A stretch of 54,860 bases of DNA from positions 1-54,860 of the forward strand of contig JAICWC010000004.1 of the NCBI GenBank assembly GCA_025934995.1, in the 5' to 3' direction. Below, one piece after another: positions 31,887-39,850 of the stretch. The DNA comes from Thermoleophilia bacterium (lineage in GTDB: Bacteria > Actinomycetota > Thermoleophilia > Gaiellales > Gaiellaceae). The notes under the pieces were generated by a model that was not told the origin of the DNA, made no database searches, and saw only the letters and a list, made by a program, of their open reading frames with translations. The translations under genes and the position numbers were made by a program. The stretch's first letter is position 1; every line of letters begins with the position of its first letter.

Positions 31887-32931
31887 CCTCGACGAGCGAC
31901 GGCTCACGTTCGCGGAACGCGTCGACGACATCGGGATCGAATTGCTTGCCCGACTGCGCGAGGATCTCCGCGTGTGCTGCGCGCCAGGTCAGCGCGCGCC
32001 GGTAGGGGCGATTCGACGTCATCGCGTCGAGCGCGTCGGCAACCGCGAACACGCGGGCGCCGAGCGGAACGTCGTCGCCGGCGATCCCATCCGGATACCC
32101 GCGGCCGTCCCAGCGCTCGTGATGCGAACGGACGATGCGCAAGCCTTCGCCGCGCAGGACGGCCACGCCCGCGAGCATCTGCTCCCCGATCACCGTGTGC
32201 GTCTGCATGCGCTTCCGCTCCGCGCGGCTCAACGGGCCCGGCTTCAGCAGGATCGAGTCCGGGATGCCGATCTTGCCGATGTCGTGCAAGAGGAAGCCGT
32301 ACTCGTACGTGTGGTCCGATGTCGTCCCCGGCGCGATCGCTTCGAGCAGCTCCGCCGCGTACCGCTGCACCCGTTGCGAATGCGCTCGCGTCGCCCCGTC
32401 CTTCGACTCGAGCGCGATCGCAAGCGCCGTCACCGTCTCGAGGTATGAATCCTCGAGCAGCCTGCGCTGCGTCCGCTCGATCTCGAGCAGGTGGCGCAGG
32501 TCGCGCGCGTACAGCACGACTTCTTCCTCGTCGCCTGCGCGCGGCTTCCGGCGCGGCGGCGCCGACAGCGGCGTGCGGCCGGCGAGCCCTTCGACGACCG
32601 CAAGCAGCTCGAGCGGGCTGAACGGCTTGTGCACGACGGCGGCCGCTCCGGCCTGCTGCGCGGAGCGTGCATCCTCGGGGTCGGCGGCGGTCAGGACGAC
32701 GACCGGGATGTCACGCGTGCGCGGCTTCTCCTTCAACTGCGCACAGAACTCGGCGCCGCTCATTCCCGGCATGCGCAGGTCGAGCACGACGAGGTCCGGC
32801 TTGCGGCGGCGCATGACCGTCTCGGCCTCGAGCGCGGACGCAGCTTCGTCGACGGTGATGTCGACGCTCTCCAAGGTCGCTCGGAGGAGCTCCCGGAGAG
32901 CGGGCTCGTCATCGACGAGCAAGATCCTCAT
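31861..32931 (-). CDS. Response regulator with HD-GYP phosphodiesterase domain
   Basis: A 356-residue RpfG-like protein predicted to hydrolyse cyclic di-GMP under phosphorylation control. The receiver (1-120) has D7-D8, phospho-acceptor D51 in LVVLDLRMPG and the lysine of VVHKPFSP. The HD-GYP domain has HDIGKIGIPD, THTVIGEQML, HHERWDGRGYPDG and ADALDAMTSNRPYR, so the metal site looks intact. The start at 32931 is chosen for MRILLVDDE and a strong ribosome binding site (GGGGAGG, about 10 nt upstream). No partner kinase is adjacent. Confidence 0.92.
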   Translation of the reverse strand: MRILLVDDEPALRELLRATLESVDITVDEAASALEAETVMRRRKPDLVVLDLRMPGMSGAEFCAQLKEKPRTRDIPVVVLTAADPEDARSAQQAGAAAVVHKPFSPLELLAVVEGLAGRTPLSAPPRRKPRAGDEEEVVLYARDLRHLLEIERTQRRLLEDSYLETVTALAIALESKDGATRAHSQRVQRYAAELLEAIAPGTTSDHTYEYGFLLHDIGKIGIPDSILLKPGPLSRAERKRMQTHTVIGEQMLAGVAVLRGEGLRIVRSHHERWDGRGYPDGIAGDDVPLGARVFAVADALDAMTSNRPYRRALTWRAAHAEILAQSGKQFDPDVVDAFREREPSLVEVKRELAAA

Positions 32932-32958
32932 CTGGCGGCGCCTCCCCTTTCCATCCGA

Positions 32959-32987
32959 CCGTGGGGTTCGCTTCGGTTCTCCCACGG
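32959..32987. other. Hairpin in the leader of the HD-GYP gene
   Basis: CCGTGGG (32959-32965) pairs with CCCACGG (32981-32987) around a 15-nt loop, upstream of the HD-GYP start and downstream of the hydroxyacyl-CoA dehydrogenase stop. It has no T-run, so it is a weak terminator or a leader structure. Confidence 0.4.
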
Positions 32988-33022
32988 CCCTGCCTTATGG
33001 AAACGACCCGAATGGGGGATCT

Positions 33023-33859
33023 TTACGACGAATACTCGTAAAAGCCTCGACCCGACTTGCGCCCGAGCCGGCCGGCCTGCACGTATTGGCGCAGGAGCGG
33101 GCACGGCGCGTACTTGGGATTGCCGAGCCCGCGGTGGAGGACTTCCATGATCGCGACGCAGGTGTCGAGGCCGATCAGGTCGGCGAGCGCGAGCGGGCCC
33201 ATCGGGTGCGCGAAGCCGAGCCTCGCGATCGTGTCGATCGCCTCCGGCTCGGCAACGCCCTCGAGCAGCGCGTATGCCGCTTCGTTGATGAACGGCATGA
33301 GGATGCGGTTGGAGACGAAGCCGGGCAGGTCGCGCGCCTCCGCAGGCGTCTTGCCGAGATCGACGGCGAGCTCGGTGATGGTGCGCGTCGTCTCGTCGGA
33401 GGTCTCGAGACCTCGGATCACCTCGACGAGCTTCAGCACGGGCACGGGGTTGAAGAAGTGCATGCCGATCACCTGGTGCGGACGCGACGTCACCGCCGCG
33501 AGCGACGTGATCGGAATCGACGACGTGTTCGACGCGAGCGTTGCGTGAGCCGGCAGCACCTGGTCCGCACGCCGGAAGATCTCCTCCTTCACGCTTGCAT
33601 CCTCGATCACCGCCTCGATCATCAGGTCGGCGGCGACGAGATCGTCGACGGGCGTGATGCGCGGCAGGACGTCGTTCGGGTCCGCGCCGCCCTTCTCGTG
33701 CAGCTTCGTCAGCGACTTCTCGATCGCGGAGAGCCCGCGTTCCACGGCGCCGGGCGCGGCATCGTGCAGCAAGACGGTGCGCCCGGACGCCGCGATCACC
33801 TGCGCGATGCCGCCGCCCATCTGTCCGGCGCCGACGACGAGCACGCTCTCGTAGCCCAT
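33023..33859 (-). CDS. 3-hydroxyacyl-CoA (3-hydroxybutyryl-CoA) dehydrogenase
   Basis: A 278-residue NAD(P)-dependent dehydrogenase that oxidises (S)-3-hydroxyacyl-CoA to 3-oxoacyl-CoA, or runs the reverse reaction. The Rossmann motif is [24 protein letters not shown] and the signature [17 protein letters not shown] with the catalytic histidine follow, then [11 protein letters not shown] and [13 protein letters not shown]. The length matches stand-alone PaaH/Hbd enzymes. The ATG at 33859 lies 7 nt after TAGCCT and only 20 bp from the divergent hydrolase gene. With the hydratase and thiolase nearby it completes a beta-oxidation set. Confidence 0.94.
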   Translation of the reverse strand: MGYESVLVVGAGQMGGGIAQVIAASGRTVLLHDAAPGAVERGLSAIEKSLTKLHEKGGADPNDVLPRITPVDDLVAADLMIEAVIEDASVKEEIFRRADQVLPAHATLASNTSSIPITSLAAVTSRPHQVIGMHFFNPVPVLKLVEVIRGLETSDETTRTITELAVDLGKTPAEARDLPGFVSNRILMPFINEAAYALLEGVAEPEAIDTIARLGFAHPMGPLALADLIGLDTCVAIMEVLHRGLGNPKYAPCPLLRQYVQAGRLGRKSGRGFYEYSS

Positions 33860-33866
33860 GGTGCGG

Positions 33867-33876
33867 AGGCTATCGT
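33867..33876. promoter_or_regulatory. Overlapping -10 boxes in a 20-bp divergent gap
   Basis: TAGCCT on the minus strand (33872-33867) ends 7 nt before the dehydrogenase ATG. TATCGT on the plus strand (33871-33876) ends 3 nt before the hydrolase GTG at 33880. The boxes overlap by two bases. The plus-strand spacing is shorter than in the other examples and is less certain. Confidence 0.4.
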
Positions 33877-33879
33877 CGC

Positions 33880-34623
33880 GTGATCTACGTCGATGTCGGG
33901 AACGCGCGCTTCTGGGTCGAGGAAGCCGGCGACGGCACGCCGGTGCTCTTTCTGCACTTCGGTCTCGGCGACCACCGCGTGTTCGAGCCCGAGATTCGTG
34001 CGCTCGCGGACGAGTTCCGCTGCGTCGCCTACGACCGTCGGTTCTTCGGCCGCACCGAGGCTCCGGCAGAGCCGTACTCCGACGTGGCGGACGTGGTCGC
34101 GCTCCTCGATGCGCTCGGGATCGAGAGGGCTGCGCTCGTCGGGCTCTCGGGTGGCGGCAAGCTTGCGCTCGACGTCGCCTTCGCGCATCCGGAGCGTGTG
34201 CTCGCCGTCGCGCACATCGCCGCTCCCGTGACCGGCATTCGCTGGGCAGACGAGCTCGAAGCGCTCTATGCCGAGGCCGACACACCGGAGAAAGAGCTGG
34301 CGGTCGATCTCCAGGTCTGGGCGCCCCTCGGCGCCGACGCCTTCTTCCGGCAGATGCTGAGCGAGACGCGCGCCGCCCCCGAAGGGGCGGTCGCAGCGGC
34401 CAATCCGCCCGTCGCCTTGGAGGACGTGCACGTGCCGACGCTCGTGCTCACCGCGAACCACGACCCGCAGTCGCTGCAGAACGCAGGCCGCGAGGCGGCG
34501 CGGCGCCTACCCGACGCACGCCTCGTCGAGGTGGACTGCGACCACTACCTGACGCTGCGTGAGCCGGAGCTCGTCACGAAGCTGCTGCGCGACTTCTTCG
34601 CAGAGACGATCGCCGCTCGCTGA
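33880..34623 (+). CDS. Alpha/beta-fold hydrolase
   Basis: A 247-residue alpha/beta hydrolase. The oxyanion region is [15 protein letters not shown], the nucleophile elbow is GLSGGGK (serine in GxSxG), the acid is probably D in TANHDPQ, and the histidine is in [10 protein letters not shown], so the triad looks complete. Substrate is unknown; the family includes esterases, lactonases and epoxide hydrolases. It starts with GTG, 20 bp from the divergent dehydrogenase, without a ribosome binding site. Confidence 0.85.
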   Translation: MIYVDVGNARFWVEEAGDGTPVLFLHFGLGDHRVFEPEIRALADEFRCVAYDRRFFGRTEAPAEPYSDVADVVALLDALGIERAALVGLSGGGKLALDVAFAHPERVLAVAHIAAPVTGIRWADELEALYAEADTPEKELAVDLQVWAPLGADAFFRQMLSETRAAPEGAVAAANPPVALEDVHVPTLVLTANHDPQSLQNAGREAARRLPDARLVEVDCDHYLTLREPELVTKLLRDFFAETIAAR

Positions 34624-34670
34624 GGAGCGATGCCACGGGACATTTCGATGCCGGTCGAATCGACGGCGAA

Positions 34671-34676
34671 TAGGAT
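34671..34676 (+). promoter_or_regulatory. Putative -10 box for the helix-turn-helix gene
   Basis: TAGGAT ends 6 nt before the GTG at 34683, fitting a leaderless transcript. Confidence 0.45.
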
Positions 34677-34682
34677 CGAAAC

Positions 34683-35330
34683 GTGACCGGAGACGTGGAT
34701 CTTGCCGCCGTGGGCGCCGTCCTCGCCGAGCCCGCGCGCGCCAAGGTGCTGCTCGCGCTCGGCGACGGACGGTCGCTGCCGGCGAGCGTGCTCGCGTCGG
34801 AAGCGGGTGTGGCGCCGTCGACTGCGAGCCACCACCTCGCGCGGCTCGTCGACGCCGGCCTGATCGTCGCCGAGGCTCGCGGCCGCCACCGCTACTTCAC
34901 GCTCGCAGGCCCGGAGGTCGGCGGCCTGATCGAGGCAGTCGCCCGCGTCGCACCGCCGCAGCAGGTGCGCTCGCTCCGGCAGGGCACGCGCGCGCATGCG
35001 GTGCGTTACGCGCGCCGTTGCTACGACCATCTCGCCGGACGGCTCGGCGTCGCCGTCGCCGACGCGCTTGCGGAAGACGGCGAGCGGAAGCTCGAGATCC
35101 TCGGCGTCGCGCCGGGCGATTCGCGACCGTGCCGCGACTGGACGGAGCAGCGCGACCACATTGCCGGCCCCCTCGGGACTGCCCTACTCGCACGGTTTCT
35201 CGAGCTCGGCTGGCTCGTCCACGGCGAGACCACGCGCGCATTGCGGCTGACCGATGCCGGCCGCGCAGGCTTCCCGGACGCGCTCGGAATCGAGCTTCCC
35301 TCGCCCGCGCCGGCTACGCCGCGGGCTTAG
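34683..35330 (+). CDS. ArsR-like winged-helix transcriptional regulator
   Basis: A 215-residue DNA-binding protein. The N-terminal 85 residues form an ArsR-type winged helix (ARAKVLLALGDGRSLPASVLASEAGV, then APSTASHHLARLVDAGLIVAEARGRHRYFTL). The remaining 130 residues are a C-terminal domain seen in longer ArsR-like proteins, with CRDWTEQRDHIAGPLG, which may bind a ligand or metal. It starts with GTG and has no Shine-Dalgarno sequence. Its targets are not evident; the neighbouring hydrolase or thiolase genes are possible. Confidence 0.82.
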   Translation: MTGDVDLAAVGAVLAEPARAKVLLALGDGRSLPASVLASEAGVAPSTASHHLARLVDAGLIVAEARGRHRYFTLAGPEVGGLIEAVARVAPPQQVRSLRQGTRAHAVRYARRCYDHLAGRLGVAVADALAEDGERKLEILGVAPGDSRPCRDWTEQRDHIAGPLGTALLARFLELGWLVHGETTRALRLTDAGRAGFPDALGIELPSPAPATPRA

Positions 35331-35341
35331 CGCGCGCGAAA

Positions 35342-35365
35342 GATCGAAGTCGTCAGACTTCGATC
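35342..35365. terminator. Hairpin shared by two convergent genes
   Basis: GATCGAAGTC and GACTTCGATC form a perfect 10-bp stem with loop GTCA between the convergent regulator and thiolase genes, overlapping the thiolase stop. On the minus strand a short TTT follows. It is probably a bidirectional, weak terminator. Confidence 0.5.
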
Positions 35366-36504
35366 AAGAGGGCGTCGCCTTGACCGCCGCCGGAGCAGAT
35401 GGCGGCGAGGCCGAGCCCGCCGCCGCTACGGCGCAGCTCGTTGATCATCGTGCCGACGATGCGGCCGCCGGACGCGCCGATCGGATGGCCGAGCGCGACT
35501 GCGCCCCCGTTGACGTTCGCCGTCTCCGGATCGGCGCCGAGCATCTTCACGCTGTTCAACGCAACCGACGAGAACGCCTCGTTCACCTCGACGCGCTTCA
35601 CGTCGCCGATCGACTTGCCGGCTTTCTGCAATGCCTGCGCACCGGCATTCGCCGGCGTGCGCGCGAGGTATGCAAACTCGTCCGCGACGTAACCCTGCGC
35701 GAGGACGGTCGCGAGCGGGTCGAGCCCGCGGCTCTTCGCGAATTCCTCGGAGCAGACGACGACGCACGAGGCGCCGTCGTTGACGCCCGGCGCGTTCCCC
35801 GCAGTCACGGTCCCCTCGGGATCCATCACCGGCTTCAGCGAGGCGAGCTTCTCGAGCGTCGTATTGCGCCGCACGGCCTCGTCCGCGGTCACCTCGCCGA
35901 CCGGGACGATCTCGTCGGCGAAGAAGCCGTCGTCCTGAGCGCGCGCCGCGCGCTCGTGCGACCGCAATGCCCAGCCGTCCTGCTCTTCACGGGAGATCCC
36001 GAGCTCCCGGTTGACGCGCGCGGCCTGCACCACCATGTGCGACTCGTCGAACGTCGAGCGCAGGCCGTCCCAGATCATCAGGTCGATGAGCGTCGCGTCG
36101 CCCATCTTGTAACCGAACCGTGCCTTCGCCAATGCATACGGGGCGTTCGACATCGACTCCATGCCGCCGGTGACCACGACCTCGACGTCGCCCGCGCGGA
36201 TCATCGAGTCGGCGATCTCGATCGCGCGGATCGAGGACGCGCACACCTTGTTGATCGCGTCCGAGGGAATCTCGATCGGCACCCCGGCGCCGACGGCGGC
36301 CTGGCGCGCAGGCGCCTGGCCGGCGCCACCCTGGAGCACCTGACCCATGATCACGTACTCGACCTCGCGGCCCTCGAGCCCGACGCGCTCGAGCGCCGCG
36401 CGGATGACGATCGCGCCCAGCTCGGTGCCGGCGTAATCCTTCAAACCGCCGCCGAGACGGCCGAACGGCGTGCGGACCGCGGAGACGATGACGGTGCGGG
36501 TCAC
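35353..36504 (-). CDS. Acetyl-CoA acetyltransferase (thiolase)
   Basis: A 383-residue thiolase that cleaves 3-oxoacyl-CoA with CoA or condenses two acetyl-CoA. The nucleophilic cysteine is in NKVCASSIRAIEIAD. The second active-site set is GHPIGASGGRI (histidine) and AICSGGGQGDALLI (acid/base cysteine). VNEAFSS is also conserved. The start is GTG at 36504, 7 nt after TAGCAT; that box overlaps the stop of the aspartic protease-like gene, so the thiolase has its own promoter. It acts with the dehydratase and dehydrogenase genes nearby. Confidence 0.95.
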   Translation of the reverse strand: MTRTVIVSAVRTPFGRLGGGLKDYAGTELGAIVIRAALERVGLEGREVEYVIMGQVLQGGAGQAPARQAAVGAGVPIEIPSDAINKVCASSIRAIEIADSMIRAGDVEVVVTGGMESMSNAPYALAKARFGYKMGDATLIDLMIWDGLRSTFDESHMVVQAARVNRELGISREEQDGWALRSHERAARAQDDGFFADEIVPVGEVTADEAVRRNTTLEKLASLKPVMDPEGTVTAGNAPGVNDGASCVVVCSEEFAKSRGLDPLATVLAQGYVADEFAYLARTPANAGAQALQKAGKSIGDVKRVEVNEAFSSVALNSVKMLGADPETANVNGGAVALGHPIGASGGRIVGTMINELRRSGGGLGLAAICSGGGQGDALLIEV

Positions 36505-36511
36505 GCAGTCG

Positions 36512-36517
36512 ATGCTA
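36512..36517 (-). promoter_or_regulatory. Putative -10 box of the thiolase gene
   Basis: TAGCAT on the minus strand ends 7 nt before the GTG at 36504. Its first three bases are also the stop codon of the upstream protease-like gene. Confidence 0.45.
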
Positions 36518-37033
36518 GCCGTGCGACTTCACGGCACGGTGATGCAGCCGCAACATCTGATGCGCGTAGTCGATCGTGATCACGTCGAACTGACTGAGCA
36601 TGTCGGAGCCGAGCAGGCCCTGGACGCCGCCGCTCGCATTGCCGAACGGCAGGTTCGTCTCGACGACGGTCGTCGGAGGGAGCTTGACGCCGCCGACGCT
36701 CCAGCGCTTCACGGCGAGCGTCTTCACGTTCGTCACATTCGTGATGCCGGCGACCGGGTGCTTGCCGCCGGTCGGCGGGACGCCGAGCTTCTTCGCGACG
36801 GACGTATCGACGAGCGACTGCGACGCGCCGGTGTCGATCGCGAACGTGAACGGGCCCTTGCCGTCGATCGTCACCGGGACGAGCGCGATCACCTGTTGCC
36901 CGTGCTTCAACACCTTGATCGCGACATTCAGCGACCCGTCCGGGCCGGCCGTGGGCTTCGTCACCTTCGACGAGCCGCCGCAGCCGGACGCGAGGAGCGC
37001 AGCGCCGGCGAGCGCGAGCAAGGACCCCTTCAT
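36515..37033 (-). CDS. Lipoprotein with retropepsin-like aspartic protease domain
   Basis: A 172-residue predicted lipoprotein. The signal peptide ends in a lipobox, LLASGCGG, with lipidated C18. The domain has the retroviral-type aspartyl protease signature FAIDTGASQSLVD, a flap-like stretch (PVAGITNVTNVKT) and GLLGSDMLSQFDVITID. Single-domain members act as homodimers. It follows the M42 peptidase gene by 14 nt, so both are likely in one transcript and may act on peptides at or outside the membrane. Confidence 0.85.
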   Translation of the reverse strand: MKGSLLALAGAALLASGCGGSSKVTKPTAGPDGSLNVAIKVLKHGQQVIALVPVTIDGKGPFTFAIDTGASQSLVDTSVAKKLGVPPTGGKHPVAGITNVTNVKTLAVKRWSVGGVKLPPTTVVETNLPFGNASGGVQGLLGSDMLSQFDVITIDYAHQMLRLHHRAVKSHG

Positions 37034-37047
37034 CCTCGGAGAACGGC

Positions 37048-38103
37048 TCAGCGGGTGAAGGAGATACCCGGGTCGAGCCGCCGCGCGAACGCGACGAGCA
37101 ACCGGACGACGTCCTCGACGTCCTGCAACTCCACCACCTCGACCGGCGTGTGCATGTAGCGGAGCGGGATCGAGACGAGACCGGTCGCGACGCCGAGGCG
37201 GCTGAGATACATCGCGTCGGCGTCCGTGTACGTATGACCGCGTGAGATCTCGACGGTCGCTTTGATCCCCTCGGCCTCCGCCGTCTCGTAGAGCAGGTCG
37301 AAGATCGCGGGATGCATCGACGGCCCACGTCCGATCGCAGGACCGCCGCCGAGACGATGGTCACCCTCGTCCTCCGGATCGGCGCCGCGGACGTCCGTCG
37401 CGTGTGTCACGTCGACTGCGATCGCGACCGCCGGCTCGAGCGCATAGGCCGCAGTGCGCGAGCCGGCGAAGTCGCCGACCTCCTCTTGGACCACTGCAAG
37501 GCCTGCGACGTCTCCGGGCGCTCCGCCCTCGGCTGCGACTCGACGAGCGACCTCCAGCGCGACGTAGGACCCGAGCCGGTTGTCGAGCGAGCGCGACGCA
37601 ATCCGCCCGTTCTGCAACTCGAGCGGGCCACCGGCGATGATCGCCGCATCCCCGGCACGCACGAGCGCACGCGCTTCGTCGCCGTTTTTCGCGCCGATGT
37701 CGACGAAGAGGTCGGAGAACTCGTACGGCTTGGGATCGTCGCCGCGCTTCGTCTTCTGCTTGCGCGCTCCGACGACGCCGGGAACGCGCCCGTTTCGCGT
37801 CAGCACCTCGACACGCTGGGCGACGACCGTGCGCGGATCGAAGCCGCCGAGCTGGCGGACCGCGAGCAGCCCGTCGTCGCCGATGTGCGTGACGACGACG
37901 GAGATCTCGTCGATGTGGCCGACGATCGCCAGCAGCGGCCCGTTCGCCGTGCCCGGCACGCGCACCCAGGACGAGCCGAGCACGTCGCTCGACACCTCGC
38001 CGAACTCGCGCGCGGCTTCGCGCCAGACCTGGGCCGCAAGGTCTTCCTGGCCCGACGGGCCGGGCGCGTTGAGCAGGCGTTCGAGGAGCGGCGGAGTTGC
38101 CAT
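37048..38103 (-). CDS. M42-family aminopeptidase / endoglucanase-like metallopeptidase
   Basis: A 351-residue dinuclear metallopeptidase of the FrvX/M42 type. Metal and catalytic residues can be placed: VGHIDEI (His, Asp), SRSLDNRLG (bridging Asp), VVQEEVG (catalytic and metal Glu), VDVTHATD (Asp) and RYMHTPVEVVE (His). The ATG at 38103 is preferred over the GTG 9 nt upstream because a TACCGT box lies exactly 7 nt before it. It is divergent from the ACT-domain gene 23 bp away. Confidence 0.9.
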   Translation of the reverse strand: MATPPLLERLLNAPGPSGQEDLAAQVWREAAREFGEVSSDVLGSSWVRVPGTANGPLLAIVGHIDEISVVVTHIGDDGLLAVRQLGGFDPRTVVAQRVEVLTRNGRVPGVVGARKQKTKRGDDPKPYEFSDLFVDIGAKNGDEARALVRAGDAAIIAGGPLELQNGRIASRSLDNRLGSYVALEVARRVAAEGGAPGDVAGLAVVQEEVGDFAGSRTAAYALEPAVAIAVDVTHATDVRGADPEDEGDHRLGGGPAIGRGPSMHPAIFDLLYETAEAEGIKATVEISRGHTYTDADAMYLSRLGVATGLVSIPLRYMHTPVEVVELQDVEDVVRLLVAFARRLDPGISFTR

Positions 38104-38110
38104 GGGCGGC

Positions 38111-38120
38111 ACGGTAGCTT
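38111..38120. promoter_or_regulatory. Overlapping divergent -10 boxes
   Basis: TACCGT on the minus strand (38116-38111) ends 7 nt before the M42 ATG. TAGCTT on the plus strand (38115-38120) ends 6 nt before the ACT-domain GTG at 38127. The boxes overlap by two bases, so only one polymerase could bind at a time. Confidence 0.5.
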
Positions 38121-38126
38121 CCCGCC

Positions 38127-38501
38127 GTGCAGCTGTACGCGCTCGACGACCTCTATGCGGTCGTCCGCCTCGAACCGGACGCGGACATTCCGCCCTGGGC
38201 GCGCACCGGCCACTTCTGGTCGGTCACGCGCTCCGACTCGGAACTGTCGGTCGTGTGCCCGCAGGAGCAGGTGCCGTCCGACGCGAGCGCCGAGCGCGGG
38301 TGGTGCGCCTTCGAGGTCGCGGGCCCGCTCGACTTCTCGCTCACCGGCATCGTCGCCTCGCTCGTGACGCCGCTCGCGGACGAGGACATCCCGCTCTTCG
38401 TCCTCTCGACCTTCGAGACGGACTACCTGCTCGTGCGCGAGCACGACCTCCACCGTTCGGTCGCCGCGCTCACCGCTGCGGGGCATTCCGTCGACGGGTG
38501 A
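38127..38501 (+). CDS. ACT-domain protein
   Basis: A 124-residue protein whose pattern (GWCAFEVAGPLDFSLTGIVASLVTPLADEDIPLFVLSTFETDYLLV) matches the two-ACT arrangement of small stand-alone ACT_7-type proteins. ACT domains bind amino acids or related ligands. It lies directly upstream of the trp leader, which raises the possibility of an amino-acid-sensing role, but the trp promoter starts after its stop. It begins with GTG and has no ribosome binding site. Confidence 0.8.
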   Translation: MQLYALDDLYAVVRLEPDADIPPWARTGHFWSVTRSDSELSVVCPQEQVPSDASAERGWCAFEVAGPLDFSLTGIVASLVTPLADEDIPLFVLSTFETDYLLVREHDLHRSVAALTAAGHSVDG

Positions 38502-38508
38502 AAGGCGC

Positions 38509-38514
38509 TAGGCT
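38509..38514 (+). promoter_or_regulatory. Putative -10 box of the trp operon
   Basis: TAGGCT, 7 nt before the ATG of the trp leader peptide, which would make the leader transcript leaderless. No clear -35 is seen. Confidence 0.5.
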
Positions 38515-38521
38515 CCGACCG

Positions 38522-38584
38522 ATGACTCCCTGCACGCGCACCTGGTGGACCTGGCGCAACGGGCCGTGCGGGAGCGTGCGCTAG
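38522..38584 (+). CDS. trpL: trp operon leader peptide
   Basis: A 20-residue open frame between the ACT-domain gene and trpE. It contains WWTW: Trp codons at 38543-38548 and 38552-38554, three of twenty residues, far above chance. It ends in TAG at 38582 and is followed 32 nt later by a terminator hairpin just before trpE. This is the standard layout of ribosome-mediated attenuation: stalling at Trp codons when charged tRNA-Trp is scarce lets the operon be read. GCACGC (38532-38537) can pair with GCGTGC (38574-38579) as the 1:2 stem. There is no Shine-Dalgarno sequence. Confidence 0.85.
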   Translation: MTPCTRTWWTWRNGPCGSVR

Positions 38585-38616
38585 GAGCGCCGACCGAACC
38601 CGCACCGCTCGATCCC

Positions 38617-38637
38617 GGCTCCGGAAGGAGCCTTTTT
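38617..38637 (+). terminator. Attenuator terminator of the trp operon, overlapping the trpE ribosome binding site
   Basis: GGCTCC-GGAA-GGAGCC followed by five T residues, ending one base before the trpE ATG at 38639. The trpE Shine-Dalgarno (GGAAGGAG, 38623-38630) is the loop plus the 3' arm, so the hairpin would block both transcription and ribosome entry. A competing pair GTGCGGG (38566-38572) with CCCGCAC (38599-38605) lies just upstream, and GGAGC at 38571 or 38584 can pair with the 5' arm. Confidence 0.85.
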
Positions 38638-38638
38638 C

Positions 38639-39850
38639 ATGCCGACAGCCGAAATCGCAACCGATCTCCTGACCCCGCTCGGGGCGTACCTACGGCTGCG
38701 GGACGGCGCCGCCGGCAGCTTTCTGCTCGAGTCCGTCGAGCGGGGACGACTCGGGAACCACTCGTTCGTCGGGCGCGGCTCGCGGCTCGTCTCGTTCGAC
38801 GAAGCCGAGGCGCTGGGCGAGCCGGTCGTCGGCTACCTCGGCTACGACGTCGTCTCGCGCCTCGAGCCGACCGTGCCCCTGCCCGAGGACGGGCCGGGCT
38901 GGCCGGAGAGCGTGTTCGTCGTGCCGGAGCTTCTCGTCCGCTTCGACCACGCGCGCGGCGTCGCGGAGGTCCTGCTCGGCGACCCGGCCGTGCTCGACGG
39001 ACCTCAGCCCGAGCTGCCCCGCGGCGGCGGCACGCGCGGGGAGCTCCGCCGCTTCCCCGAGCGGGACGAGCATCTGCGTCGGGTCGAGCGCGCGCAAGAG
39101 CACATCCGGGAGGGCGACGTGTTCCAGGTCGTGATCGCGCAGCGCGCGGAGCGCCCGACGAGCGCGAGCGCGCCCGAGCTCTATCGCGCGCTGCGCCGGG
39201 TCAATCCGTCTCCATATCTCTTCCTGCTCGAGCTCGGCGACCTCGCTCTCGTCGGCAGCTCACCGGAGACCGTGGTCAAGTGCGAGGGCTCGCGCGCCGC
39301 GCTGAACCCGATCGCCGGAACGATCGCGCCCGGCGAGGGCGACGCCGAAGCGCTGCTCTCGTCGGAGAAGGACCGCGCGGAGCACGTCATGCTCGTCGAC
39401 CTCGGCCGCAACGACCTCTCGCGCGTCTGCATCCCCGGCACCGTGCAGGTCGAGAAGTTCATGGAGCCGGAGCGGTACTCCCATGTCACGCACCTCGTCA
39501 GCGAAGTCGTCGGCGAGCTCCGCGACGACGTGACCCCGTTCGACCTGCTGCGCGCGTGCTTCCCGGCAGGCACGGTCTCCGGCGCGCCGAAGGTGCGCGC
39601 GATGCAGATCATCTCGGAGCTCGAGCAATACGCTCGCGGCATCTACGCGGGCGCGGTCGGCTACGTGCTGCCGCAGGAGCGCGCGATGGACACGTGCATC
39701 GCCATCCGCACGCTCGTCCTGCGCGACGGCGTCGCCCACCTGCAGGCGGGCGGCGGCATCGTCGCCGACAGCGATCCCTCGGCCGAGCACCAGGAATGCC
39801 TGAATAAGCTCGCTGCGTTGGAACAGGCGATCGAATTGGCCGAAGCATGA
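38639..39850 (+). CDS. trpE: Anthranilate synthase component I
   Basis: A 403-residue chorismate-utilising enzyme making anthranilate with ammonia delivered by TrpG. The tryptophan-feedback motif appears as LLES (29-32). The catalytic domain has VFQVVIAQRAERP, PSPYLFLLELGDLALVGSSPE, NPIAGTIAPGEGD, LLSSEKDRAEHVMLVDLGRND and FPAGTVSGAPKVRAM. It is roughly 80-100 residues shorter than many TrpE proteins, mostly in the N-terminal regulatory half. The ATG sits directly behind the attenuator. The stop overlaps trpG (ATGA). Confidence 0.95.
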   Translation: MPTAEIATDLLTPLGAYLRLRDGAAGSFLLESVERGRLGNHSFVGRGSRLVSFDEAEALGEPVVGYLGYDVVSRLEPTVPLPEDGPGWPESVFVVPELLVRFDHARGVAEVLLGDPAVLDGPQPELPRGGGTRGELRRFPERDEHLRRVERAQEHIREGDVFQVVIAQRAERPTSASAPELYRALRRVNPSPYLFLLELGDLALVGSSPETVVKCEGSRAALNPIAGTIAPGEGDAEALLSSEKDRAEHVMLVDLGRNDLSRVCIPGTVQVEKFMEPERYSHVTHLVSEVVGELRDDVTPFDLLRACFPAGTVSGAPKVRAMQIISELEQYARGIYAGAVGYVLPQERAMDTCIAIRTLVLRDGVAHLQAGGGIVADSDPSAEHQECLNKLAALEQAIELAEA

